The notes below the pieces were generated by a model that was given only the letters and a program-made list of their open reading frames with translations, did not search any database and was not told the origin of the DNA. Source: CAZWRV01 sp964636325 (GTDB taxonomy: Bacteria > Verrucomicrobiota > Lentisphaeria > Victivallales > GWF2-50-93). Taken from it: DNA of 48,687 nt. Of this stretch, positions 8,126 to 15,989 are shown piece by piece (the stretch's first letter is position 1; the number at the start of each line of letters is the position of its first letter). The stretch covers positions 1 to 48,687 of the forward strand of contig CAZWRV010000042.1 of assembly GCA_964636325.1 (NCBI GenBank), written 5' to 3'. A program made the translations under genes and the position numbers.

Positions 8126-9097
8126 ATGGGCAAATATGATCTGGGCATAGATCTCGGCGGCACCAAGATCATGGGGATCACGGTGGACAGTGACTACAAG
8201 ATATTGTCGTCAACCAAGGTCAAGACAAAGCATCTGCTCGGCCCCGACGGCATATGCAGGCAGATGAAGGAGGTGGCCGACGAGGTTCTCGAAGGCGCTT
8301 CCCTGACATGGGACGACATAGACGAGGTCGGCGTGGCCGTCCCGACTTCGATAGATCCGAAGACGGGTGAGGGGCTCCACGCGCCCAACCTCGGATGGAG
8401 GAACCAGCCCATCCGAAAGACACTGGAGAAGGTCTTCAAGCGCAAGGTCTACCTCGAAAACGACGTCAACTGCGGGACGCTCGCCGAATTCAAGTGCGGC
8501 GCCGCCAGGAAATACAGGAACGTCGTCGGCTTCTTCGTCGGAACAGGCCTCGGCGGCGGAATCATAATAGACGGCAGGCTCGTCAGGGGCGTCCGCGGCG
8601 CCGCCGGCGAGCTCGGACACGAGATCGTCCGCTACAAGGGGCGCAAATGCGGCTGCGGCAACAGGGGCTGCATCGAGGCATACTGCAGCAAGACCGCCTT
8701 CGGAAAGCAGTTCCACAAGCATATCAACCACTACAACGAGAAAAGCATCCTCTCCAAGCTCTGCGACGGGGACTTCACACGCCTCAAGAGCAAGACCCTA
8801 CACAAGGCCTTCAAAGCCAAGGACGACCTGGCCATCTCCGTGGTCCGGAAAGGCTTCGAGATGCTGGGCGTCGCCTCGGCAAACCTTGTGACAATACTTG
8901 CTCCCGAATGCATAGTCTACGGCGGCGGCGTCGTCGAGGAGCTGAGGGAGGAAGTCATGCCGATGATCAGGGAAAGCTTCGAGGAAAGCCTTTTCGCCCT
9001 CTCGCCCGGCGACGTCAAGCTCGTGCTTTCGCAGCTGGGAGACGACGCCGTTCCTCTCGGCGCCGCCATCCTCGCCCGCGAAAAGGGCAACGTCTAG
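8126..9097 (+). CDS. ROK family sugar kinase (glucokinase-like)
   Basis: A 323-residue cytoplasmic ROK protein. It begins DLGIDLGGTKIMG, the phosphate-1 ATP-binding loop. Further along it has FFVGTGLGGGIIIDG, the GELGH segment, and the ROK zinc motif CGCGNRGCIEAY near residue 175-186. There is no N-terminal helix-turn-helix, which makes a kinase (glucose or a related hexose) more likely than a NagC-type repressor. GGAGGA at 8115-8119 is 6 nt before ATG 8126. The next gene, a GT9 glycosyltransferase, starts 5 nt after the stop, so the two are probably co-transcribed. The exact sugar cannot be told from sequence. Confidence 0.9.
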   Translation: MGKYDLGIDLGGTKIMGITVDSDYKILSSTKVKTKHLLGPDGICRQMKEVADEVLEGASLTWDDIDEVGVAVPTSIDPKTGEGLHAPNLGWRNQPIRKTLEKVFKRKVYLENDVNCGTLAEFKCGAARKYRNVVGFFVGTGLGGGIIIDGRLVRGVRGAAGELGHEIVRYKGRKCGCGNRGCIEAYCSKTAFGKQFHKHINHYNEKSILSKLCDGDFTRLKSKTLHKAFKAKDDLAISVVRKGFEMLGVASANLVTILAPECIVYGGGVVEELREEVMPMIRESFEESLFALSPGDVKLVLSQLGDDAVPLGAAILAREKGNV

Positions 9098-9102
9098 AGC
9101 CC

Positions 9103-9951
9103 ATGATCCTCGTCTGCCATCGGGGCGCCCTGGGCGATTTCATCCTCGCCTGGCCGGCAATTTCCTCCCTGCGGAAAAAGTTTCCTGCGCATGAGTTCGC
9201 AGGGATAGGCCGCCCCGAATACATGGAGCTCGCCAAATCCCTAGGTCTGATAGACTTTTGCTTCAACGCAGAGTCCGCAGCCCTTATGCCCTTCTTCTCC
9301 GGAACTGCGCCGCCGCCGCTTCCCAGCGCGGTTTCCGGCGCGGTCCTCTGGCTCGCGGACGGCGCAAAGGCCGCAGCAACCCTCGGAAAAAACGCCTCGC
9401 TCCCGGTCGTCACCATAGTCCCGTTCCCCAAAGACATACGGAAGCACCTCGCCGAATACAACTATGAATCAGTGCGGGAGCCGTTCGGCCTGGAAAAGAC
9501 TGATGACCTTGCCGCCCTGATGCCTCCTCCTCAAGCCCTCCGGACGGATCAAAAACTACTGCTCGTCCATCCCGGCAGCGGAAGCGAGAGGAAGAATCTT
9601 CCGGTTTCATTCTATTTGACTGCCACGGAAGAACTCGGGAAACGCTTCGGACTTGAGCCGTCGTTCGTCCTCGGACCGGCCGAACTGGAGAGGGGGCTTC
9701 CCGAGAAGCTCAGGGGCAGGCACATCTTCTCTCCTAAGACCGTGTCGGAACTGAAAGAGCTGCTCCTGAAGGCCGCACTATACATCGGCAACGACTCCGG
9801 TCCGAGCCATCTCGCCGCGGCCATCGGAATCAGGACAATCGCCATCTACATCTCGACCGATCCGGCAATATGGGGGACTGTCGGGAAATATTCGACGAAC
9901 ATCCGGGCCTCAGACCAACAGGAAGCGCTGGATATGCTCTTTGAATCCTAA
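9103..9951 (+). CDS. Glycosyltransferase family 9 (heptosyltransferase-like)
   Basis: A 282-residue protein with the GT9 pattern: N-terminal MILVCHRGALGDFILAWPAI, the nucleotide-sugar domain opening VHPGSGSERKNLP (155-167), and YIGNDSGPSHLAAAIG (227-242). Members of this family transfer ADP-heptose to the lipopolysaccharide inner core on the cytoplasmic face of the inner membrane; related ones build other surface glycans. The product is shorter than the typical 320-350 residues. ATG 9103 follows the ROK kinase stop by 5 nt with no strong ribosome-binding site, which suggests translational coupling. The family is clear, the acceptor is not. Confidence 0.88.
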   Translation: MILVCHRGALGDFILAWPAISSLRKKFPAHEFAGIGRPEYMELAKSLGLIDFCFNAESAALMPFFSGTAPPPLPSAVSGAVLWLADGAKAAATLGKNASLPVVTIVPFPKDIRKHLAEYNYESVREPFGLEKTDDLAALMPPPQALRTDQKLLLVHPGSGSERKNLPVSFYLTATEELGKRFGLEPSFVLGPAELERGLPEKLRGRHIFSPKTVSELKELLLKAALYIGNDSGPSHLAAAIGIRTIAIYISTDPAIWGTVGKYSTNIRASDQQEALDMLFES

Positions 9952-10197
9952 ATAGCCGCAGTTGGCCGCATTCGCCGTAGCTGCAAGGCGGCAAGACGCA
10001 GCTGTGGTAACCAGTTAAATCCAATATGCCCCTGATGTTTCTTACCCGGAATAGGTTCATGTTGTCAAATCATAGGTTTGACCCCAATGTTCCCTATGCG
10101 ATTAACATGCCCGCAAGATGCCGGATTTCCGGTTTCCGGGCATAGTCCCCCTTACCCCCCGCTATTTTCAGGGCGGCGGAGACCGCCACAGCGCAGG

Positions 10198-11579
10198 CTA
10201 TCCCGACGCCGGGGCGGGGGCGGACCCTGGCATGTCCGCTATTCTGCGGTACAACTCCTTGAACATGAATGCTCCGGGAGGTGGAAGCGTATCTTCCTCT
10301 TCATGGCCTCGACCCTTGCCCCGACCTTCAGCAGCCTCAGCCTTATGGTGTCGAACTGCGCGTCTCCGAGCCCCGTTCCGTCAAGCGCGTTCGAGCGCAT
10401 CGAATGCATGAGCACGTACGCCGCCGAATGCAGGAAGAGTCTGAACTGGTTGGCCGTGGCCTTGTTGCAGCTTGTCCTGTCGGACTTCAGCGCCACCTTG
10501 TGGTCCTTTATCATGAGCTCCATCTTTCCGCGCCCGCAGTACACCGTCTCGTAAAGGTATGCCGCGCCGGCCTCCTCGAAGCTTGTCACGACGAAGCGCA
10601 TGTCCACCCCCGTCTCGGACGCCTCGGCCCGGCATATCACCCGGCGCGGCCTGCTCCACGTGGCCGCCTGGTAGAACCCCGACGCATAGACCCTCGCCTT
10701 GGTCTGGCCGGTGCGCTCCCTCTTCAGCTTCGCGTCCTTCGCCGCCTGCTCGAACTGCCTCTCAAGAACGGCGTTCGGGCCGAGGCCGGTGACGTATTCG
10801 ATCCCGTTCGACTCAAGGAAGTCCATGACCTCGGGCTTCGTGTGGTGCGAGTCAGCGCGGAAGACTATTATGACGTTCTTCCACCGGCTACTTATCCGTC
10901 TTATCAGCCTCTTATACTCCTTTAGCGTGAAAATTTACATTTTGACGAGCCAGATTTGGGATTGGATTTTTTCGTTCCGACCGAGCGGCGACATGAATGT
11001 CGTCCGAGGAAGGAACGGAAAAATACGGCCCAAAGATGCTCGCCGCAAGGCGGTTGCGGTCTTTCGGTTTTGCTCCGCACCCTTCGAGAACCTTCGATAC
11101 CTCGGTATCGGCGGTCTCTCAGAATGCGAAGCAAATTCCAAAATCTCCGCAATCAAAATGTAAATTTTTCAGCCTAAAGGAGTATAAGCAGCGACAGTAT
11201 CTCCTTGCCGGTGGGAGTCTTCCCCGGACGTATCATCGCCGTTATGAACTTCCCGCTCAGCCCCTCGTAGACATGGAACGGCATCAGGCAGTATTCGTCC
11301 TCGTAGCCGCAGGCTGTCTGGAAGACCCGCTGCATCAGCATCTCCCGGAGGCCGTGCTCGACGTAGGACTTGTGCCTTTCATCCTCTATCTTCCCTGCCA
11401 GCGTCTCCACGATCTTCTCCTTTTCCTCGACCGCCCTCATCAGGACGGCCCCGAAGTCGCCGGTCACCTCGGGCTCGTCGAACACCGCTTCGATCCTCCT
11501 GCAGCCTTTGAACTTGAATTCCAGCTGTCCGTCTGTATCTTTTTTAAACTTTGGAACCTTTTGCTGTTTTGTTGGCTTT
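10198..11579 (-). pseudogene. IS1380 family transposase, inactivated
   Basis: Minus-strand remains of an IS1380 DDE transposase. The N-terminal part reads EFKFKGCRRIEAVFDEPE then VTGDFGAVLMRAVEEKEK. The middle reads DEYCLMPFHVYEGLSGK, and the C-terminal part has FRADSH, YCGRGKMELMIKDHKVAL and ANQFRLFLHSAAYVLMH. Four lesions are visible: no start codon in frame at the 5' end (stop at 11579-11581); an internal deletion of roughly 120 residues joining two GYxD motifs and removing the DIDDTDD catalytic region known in this family; a 270-bp insertion at 10915-11184; and a 1-nt loss near 10275, after which FMFKELYRRIADMPG continues in another frame to the stop at 10198. It cannot make active transposase. 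Confidence 0.88.
10915..11184. mobile_element. 270-bp MITE with TA target duplication
   Basis: Terminal inverted repeats of 31/32 bp (10915-10945 and 11153-11184), beginning TACTCCTTTAG, are flanked on both sides by TA (10913-10914 and 11185-11186). Removing the element and one TA restores an open frame in the interrupted transposase (LLKRLIRR), which proves insertion into a pre-existing gene. The interior has further hairpins (CGTTCC...GGAACG around 10974-11020) and no convincing gene. TA targeting is characteristic of the IS630/Tc1/mariner superfamily, so a mobilising transposase of that type is inferred elsewhere. Confidence 0.88.
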
Positions 11580-11648
11580 TAGAGACATAACATATTAGAC
11601 ACCAACATTTTATAAAAGGTTCCACAGATATTTTTCAATTTTTTATGA

Positions 11649-11894
11649 ATAATTCAGGCTAACCTGAGGGCCGTGGACAGGGAGTGGCTGGCCCGTAACA
11701 TGAGGACGCCCGTGACGAACACATCCGGGTACAAGGGCGTGTCGTGGAGCAGGCTCTACGAGAAGAGGGAGGCCTACCTCCACTGCGGCGGCAGGAAATA
11801 CTCGGGTGGACTGCACAGGGAACTCGAGTATGCCGTAGCCGCAAGGAAGAGGCTGGAGAAGATTCACTTCAAGGTGAGGCGCAAGGGAGCATGA
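11649..11894 (+). pseudogene. C-terminal half of an HNH endonuclease with AP2 domain
   Basis: The frame opens after a stop at 11646 and reads NLRAVDREWLARNMRTP then NTSGYKGVSWSRLYEKREAY and GGLHRELEYAVAARKRLEKI. The NLRAV segment is the end of the HNH nuclease fold and the rest is an AP2/ERF-like DNA-binding domain, as in phage and mobile HNH homing endonucleases. The N-terminal nuclease half is absent, and only a GTG at 11673 could start the remainder (73 residues). Its stop overlaps the start of the next small frame (ATGA). Confidence 0.8.
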
Positions 11895-12082
11895 CCGACG
11901 GGGAAACATCGGACACCAGGCCGGAACCGGACATTGAGCGGATGGCGGCAGAATACTGCCGGGGCATGGCGGATGTGCTGGAGGAGACCATGAGAAGGTT
12001 CGGCCCTCCAGGACTCCCCGTTGCAAATCTGAATTTTCAGACTATCTTGCAACATGGTAGATGCGATGCTTTTAGTATTTGA
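11891..12082 (+). CDS. Small hypothetical protein, possibly truncated
   Basis: A 63-residue frame starting MTDGETSDTRPEPDIER, overlapping the stop of the AP2 fragment by ATGA. The first 45 residues look like a natural, acidic then helical protein (IERMAAEYCRGMADVLEETM). The last 20 look random, as if the original 3' end had been replaced. I do not recognise a family. It may be a phage-type small gene that travelled with the HNH/AP2 gene. Confidence 0.4.
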   Translation: MTDGETSDTRPEPDIERMAAEYCRGMADVLEETMRRFGPPGLPVANLNFQTILQHGRCDAFSI

Positions 12083-12090
12083 GGACTCCA

Positions 12091-13305
12091 ATGGGTGACC
12101 CCCCTCCTTCCGGTGAAGATGTAAAATTCCAGAACTGCCCCCACTGCGACCAGCATTTGTCTGGACCTGATGTTATGGAAGGGAAAGAGATATCGTGTCC
12201 GACTTGCGGTATGAAGCTAATGCTCAGCCTACCTTTGACAGATTCTGCGCCTGCAATGAACTTAATAAATAATCATCCTACCGATGGCGTTGGGAAACAA
12301 CACGCAGGCCGAAACAAAGATGACTGCTCTATTATATACGAAGCAAAATCCGCTATATATAAGGCATGGCCTCGGCGCACTTGGATACTGTTGTCAATAA
12401 CAATTCTTGTTATATCTCCACTGGTTAGTTTCTGGACGAAGACAATTATAACCTATGTGCCTATTTCTCCCGACACTCCGCCGCCGGATGGTTTTATCCA
12501 GATCATATTAATGCCGGTTCGTGGTTGGCCGATACCTTATACACAACCAGGTTCTCTGCACATTGTTTTGATGAGGTTCATTGGAAATACCACACTCTGG
12601 TGCCTCGGGATTCAGTGTTTGGTTGTACTTCTTCTCGCCTGGACGACTCTTGTATTTCTTCAACAGACCCGTGTAGGTTTTTGGATCACGGCTTTACCGT
12701 TGCTTGCATACTTTGGTTTTTGTGTAGGTTATACGTTGGAGCACGATCCCATATTTCTGAATGGAGAGATCTGGGTTTTGGCTTCATTGCTAGGATTTAC
12801 ATTCATATCGATTGCTCAAGTCATTGGAACATGCGATGTGTGGCTTGCCATGTATCGTAATTTGATATTGGCTATGACATTTTTTCTTGGGATTGGGGTT
12901 GGAGGGGATGTTGCCCACAATCGACTAGGTAGGAATTTCGAAGATATTACATTTTGCATTGTGTTGTCTGGCATTTTTGGACTCGGCTCAATGTTTGCTG
13001 TCGCCGTTGCAAATTTTATACGAAAAAGGTTGTTCAGACATCTGGACTTTAACGTCCGTTTGATATCGAATAAAATATTCTATTACTTTGTTCTGTCGGC
13101 ACTCGTAGCGTTATCCCTTACTGCGACAGGACTCTTCCTCAATTCAAATGCGCGCGGTGAACTTTACACAACAATAAATGATAGAACACAATGGACATGG
13201 CATGTGTTCTGGTTATTAAGCACCGCTCTCATTGCTGCTCTGACTATGTGCTTTGGAGTGAGGCTCGCAGTTCGAGTTGTAAGAAGCGAAACACAAAAAT
13301 GGTAG
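12091..13305 (+). CDS. Zinc-ribbon polytopic membrane protein, unknown function
   Basis: A 404-residue protein. Residues 14-45 form a zinc ribbon with CPHC (16-19) and CPTC (36-39). After a polar linker come about eight hydrophobic segments, for example WILLSITILVISPLVSFW, LVVLLLAWTTLVFL, FWITALPLLAYFGFCVGY and FYYFVLSALVALSLTATGLF. ATG 12091 is chosen over an upstream in-frame TTG (12079) because GAGG sits 6 nt before it. The base composition is clearly more AT-rich than the flanking genes and codon use differs, which suggests recent acquisition. It is the only intact, non-transposon gene in the island. Short cytoplasmic zinc ribbons fused to membrane domains occur in many PVC bacteria, but no function is established and none is proposed. 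Confidence 0.75.
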   Translation: MGDPPPSGEDVKFQNCPHCDQHLSGPDVMEGKEISCPTCGMKLMLSLPLTDSAPAMNLINNHPTDGVGKQHAGRNKDDCSIIYEAKSAIYKAWPRRTWILLSITILVISPLVSFWTKTIITYVPISPDTPPPDGFIQIILMPVRGWPIPYTQPGSLHIVLMRFIGNTTLWCLGIQCLVVLLLAWTTLVFLQQTRVGFWITALPLLAYFGFCVGYTLEHDPIFLNGEIWVLASLLGFTFISIAQVIGTCDVWLAMYRNLILAMTFFLGIGVGGDVAHNRLGRNFEDITFCIVLSGIFGLGSMFAVAVANFIRKRLFRHLDFNVRLISNKIFYYFVLSALVALSLTATGLFLNSNARGELYTTINDRTQWTWHVFWLLSTALIAALTMCFGVRLAVRVVRSETQKW

Positions 13306-13390
13306 TGAAAAGAGTCAATTACCATCTGTTTTGACGTATGGAGAAGACAGTATCAAGAATGAATGCCACTAAGATAAGGGAAATTTAGCC

Positions 13391-13756
13391 TCATTTATCA
13401 GGTTTGCGCCTCCTCCTCTTCCTGACCCCCTTTGCCGAGAGTTCGAGCACCGCCAGCGAAAGCCTTCTCATCTCCGATACAATATTCTCCAGGTTCCTGT
13501 TGTTGTCAATGGCGGCCTGGAATATTTTCCGCTGCGCCGCGCTCAGGTTGACCGTAACCGTCTTCCCCTGCCTTTTGAATGTCCACTGGAAGTATGGCCC
13601 GTAGCTTTTCTTCCGCGCGCTACGCCCGTCTGCGACCCTTATTTCCCGCTCGGTGATAGTCCCCTGCGCGACCAGCCCGATCCTTGAAAGCCTGCGCCTC
13701 AGCGCGTCGAACTTTTCGCGCATTTTCCCTTTCGCGTCCTGTTTTTGCATTTGCAT
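13391..13756 (-). CDS. DUF6788-like small basic protein, transposon-associated
   Basis: A 121-residue basic protein with GTITEREIRVADG, GPYFQWTFKRQGKTVTVNLS and an RKRRRRKPDK tail. The middle motif resembles the DUF6788 family, short proteins often found next to transposase genes. Function is unknown; the basic tail suggests nucleic-acid contact. ATG 13756 has AAGGA a few bases upstream; ATG 13750 is an alternative. It is divergent from the IS4 transposase stub across a 71-nt gap holding a 20-bp perfect palindrome. Confidence 0.7.
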   Translation of the reverse strand: MQMQKQDAKGKMREKFDALRRRLSRIGLVAQGTITEREIRVADGRSARKKSYGPYFQWTFKRQGKTVTVNLSAAQRKIFQAAIDNNRNLENIVSEMRRLSLAVLELSAKGVRKRRRRKPDK

Positions 13757-13777
13757 GATCCTTCCATGCTGTTATAT

Positions 13778-13797
13778 TACAAGTATATATACTTGTA
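13778..13797. promoter_or_regulatory. 20-bp perfect palindrome, candidate operator
   Basis: TACAAGTATATATACTTGTA is a perfect dyad in the short divergent gap between the DUF6788 gene and the IS4 stub. Its AT-rich centre could overlap a -10 element. The position fits an operator for a self-regulating element protein, but this is inference. Confidence 0.45.
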
Positions 13798-13827
13798 GTA
13801 AACAATTCAAGGGGTGCGGCAGAAAAA

Positions 13828-14118
13828 ATGAAGAAAAGTTCATGGAGGCTGACTGACGCGAGGAGGAAGGTGGAGGGGCTGAGCCTGGGCGAGTTCAAGG
13901 CGCTGTTCCCGTGCATGGAGGAGGCCGGGGGGCTGCTCGGCAAGCCGGCGAGGAGAAGGCTTTTCAGCCCGGAAAACACCTTCTTCGTCTTCCTGTGGCA
14001 GATTCTGAACGCCGAGTCCTGCGCCTGCGCCGTGCTGAACGCGCTGGGATGGTTCTGCGGAAAGGGCGAGGCCGGTCTGCCCAGTCCGTCGATGGAACAG
14101 TTGGGGGCAAACCTATGA
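13828..14118 (+). pseudogene. N-terminal stub of an IS4 family transposase
   Basis: The frame reads MKKSSWRLTDARRKVEGLSL, then RRRLFSPENTFFVFLWQIL and SCACAVLNALGW, the N-terminal domain of IS4-type DDE transposases. Homology stops at about 14093, where the 26-bp inverted repeat shared with 10069-10093 begins, and the frame ends at 14118. The whole catalytic domain is missing. Confidence 0.75.
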
Positions 14119-14162
14119 TATAGGTGTGACCCTGATGTCGACTTTGGGTGCACCAAAGGATC

Positions 14163-14205
14163 TATTTCCGATTAGGGCATAGGACATATGCCCTAATCGG
14201 AAATA
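14163..14205. repeat. Perfect 19-bp stem hairpin with 5-nt loop
   Basis: TATTTCCGATTAGGGCATA (14163-14181) pairs perfectly with 14187-14205 around GGACA. Smaller dyads flank it (14112-14124, 14142-14158, 14282-14299). The region 14119-14302 has no gene. The hairpin could end transcription from either side but has no T tract, and it resembles a short repeat or IS end. Confidence 0.75.
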
Positions 14206-14302
14206 AGCCTCAAATCTCAAACACCGATATCCAAACTCCCAATCGGCCAGTTTGGGATTTGTGATGTGGAACTTGGAATTTGGGTTGCGGGCGCAGCCCG
14301 AG

Positions 14303-15979
14303 TTAAAATATCCCCGAGATGTTGCCGTCGGAGTCGATGTCGATGTTCTTGTAGGCGGGGTCGGCGGGCAGTCCGGGCATCCTCATTATTTCGCCAGTGA
14401 TCGGGATGAGGAATCCGGCGCCCGCCGCGATCTCTATCTCCCTTACGGTGACAAGGAAGTCCTTGGGCCTTCCGAGCAGTGCGGGGTTGTCGGAGAGCGA
14501 CTTCTGTGTCTTCGCAATGCAGACAGGGAGCTTGTCGAGATGCAGCCTCTTGATGAGGGCCAGGTCGTGCTTCGCCTTGGACGTGAAGTCGATCTTGCTC
14601 GCGCCGTATATCTTGTGGGCGACGGCATGGATTTTCTCTTCGACCGGCATGTCCAGGGGATACAGCGGCCTGAGATGGCCGCGGTGGGATGAGGCGAGTT
14701 CCGCGGTCTTCCTGGCCAGATCCAGCGCGCCGGCGCCGCCCTTCTTCCATGCTTCCGAGAAGGCGTAGGGTATTGAACTCGCATCAAGGAGTTCGGCCAG
14801 GAGCGAGAGCTCGGTATCGGAGTCGGAGTCGAACTTGTTGACGGCGACGATGGCCGGGACTCCGAAATGCTTGATGTTCTCGTAGTGCTTTTCAAGGTTC
14901 GAAAACCCTTTCCTCAGCGCATCCAGGTTTTCGGAACGGCTCTGCTTCTCGTGGAGGCCGTGATACTTGAGGGCCCTGACAGTGGCGACCAAGACGACGG
15001 CGTTGATGGTGAATCCCGCCTTCCGTGCGACGATGTCGAAGAACTTCTCGGCGCCGAGGTCGAAGCCGAAGCCGGCCTCCGTTATTGCGAAGTCCGCGAG
15101 CTTCAGCGCGAGCCTGGTGGCCAGGATGGAGTTTGCGCCCTGAGCGATGTTGGCGAACGGGCCGCCGTGTATCAGCACGGGGTTGTGTTCGAGAGTCTGA
15201 ACTAGGTTTGGCTTGAGCGCGTCCTTGAGGAGGGCCGCGGCGGCGCCGTGCACCCCCAGATCCCTGGCGTAGACGGGATTTTGGGAGAGGTCGAATCCGA
15301 CCAGTATTCCGGCGATCATCTCCTTCAGCTGGGCGTAGTTTTCGGCGAGGCAGAGGATTGCCATGATTTCGCTGGCCGCAGTTATGTCGAAGCCGGTCTC
15401 CCTGGGGTATCCGTTCTTAGGCCCGCCGAGGGCGATCACCATGTCGCGGAGCGCCCTGTCGTTCATGTCCATGACGCGCTTCCAGCGGATTTCGCGGGAG
15501 TCGATTTTGAGCCTGCCCCAGTGAATTTCGTTGTCGATTGCGGCGGAAACAAGGTTGTGCGCGCGTTCGACCGCGCAGATGTCGCCGGTGAAATGGAGGT
15601 TGATGTCCTCCATGGGGACGACCTGAGAATGTCCGCCTCCGGTCGCGCCGCCCTTCATTCCGAAGACCGGGCCGAGCGAGGGTTCTCGCAGGGCGAGCAT
15701 GGAGTTGAAGCCGGCCTTCCTCATGCCGTCGTGGAGGCCGATCGAGGTCGTCGTCTTGCCCTCGCCCGCGGGAGTCGGGGTTATGGCGGAGACCAATATT
15801 AGCCTGCCCGTCGTCCTGTCCTTGATCTTATCCAGCAGCGACGGCGCTATCTTCGCCTTGTGGTCGCCGTATCTTGAGACTGATTTTGCGGGGATTCCGG
15901 CGGCCGCGGCGATTTCCGAGATGTCCTTCAGCCTGGCGTGCCGGGCGATTTCGAGGTCTATGTTCCTGTGGTCGCTCAT
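14303..15979 (-). CDS. fhs: Formate-tetrahydrofolate ligase
   Basis: Fhs makes 10-formyltetrahydrofolate from formate, tetrahydrofolate and ATP, the entry to the one-carbon pool and the first methyl-branch step of the Wood-Ljungdahl pathway. The 558-residue length is normal. The P-loop TPAGEGKTT is at residues 69-77, and ALREPSLGPVFGMKGGATGGG and HFTGD follow as in the family. The product ends PGLPADPAYKNIDID near the C-terminus, also conserved. ATG 15979 is the family start. No other Wood-Ljungdahl gene is nearby, so it may serve purine and methionine synthesis or formate use. Confidence 0.97.
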   Translation of the reverse strand: MSDHRNIDLEIARHARLKDISEIAAAAGIPAKSVSRYGDHKAKIAPSLLDKIKDRTTGRLILVSAITPTPAGEGKTTTSIGLHDGMRKAGFNSMLALREPSLGPVFGMKGGATGGGHSQVVPMEDINLHFTGDICAVERAHNLVSAAIDNEIHWGRLKIDSREIRWKRVMDMNDRALRDMVIALGGPKNGYPRETGFDITAASEIMAILCLAENYAQLKEMIAGILVGFDLSQNPVYARDLGVHGAAAALLKDALKPNLVQTLEHNPVLIHGGPFANIAQGANSILATRLALKLADFAITEAGFGFDLGAEKFFDIVARKAGFTINAVVLVATVRALKYHGLHEKQSRSENLDALRKGFSNLEKHYENIKHFGVPAIVAVNKFDSDSDTELSLLAELLDASSIPYAFSEAWKKGGAGALDLARKTAELASSHRGHLRPLYPLDMPVEEKIHAVAHKIYGASKIDFTSKAKHDLALIKRLHLDKLPVCIAKTQKSLSDNPALLGRPKDFLVTVREIEIAAGAGFLIPITGEIMRMPGLPADPAYKNIDIDSDGNISGIF

Positions 15980-15989
15980 GGTTCCCTTT

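Larger units (their letters stand above)
10069..14119. mobile_element. Degraded 4.05-kb mobile-DNA island with inverted-repeat ends
   Basis: The left edge (10069-10093, ATCATAGGTTTGACCCC...) recurs inverted at 14094-14119 with one substitution and one extra base over 25-26 bp. Between the two lie an IS1380 transposase remnant with a MITE inside it, a beheaded HNH/AP2 gene, two small or AT-rich cargo genes, a DUF6788 gene and an IS4 transposase stub. No target duplication was recognised. Whether the repeat is a true transposon end or two ends of one IS left behind is unknown. Confidence 0.5.

Noticed and set aside
10946..11152. Open frames of 70-76 codons on both strands inside the MITE
   Set aside because: They cross the terminal repeats, overlap on both strands and show no protein-like motif.
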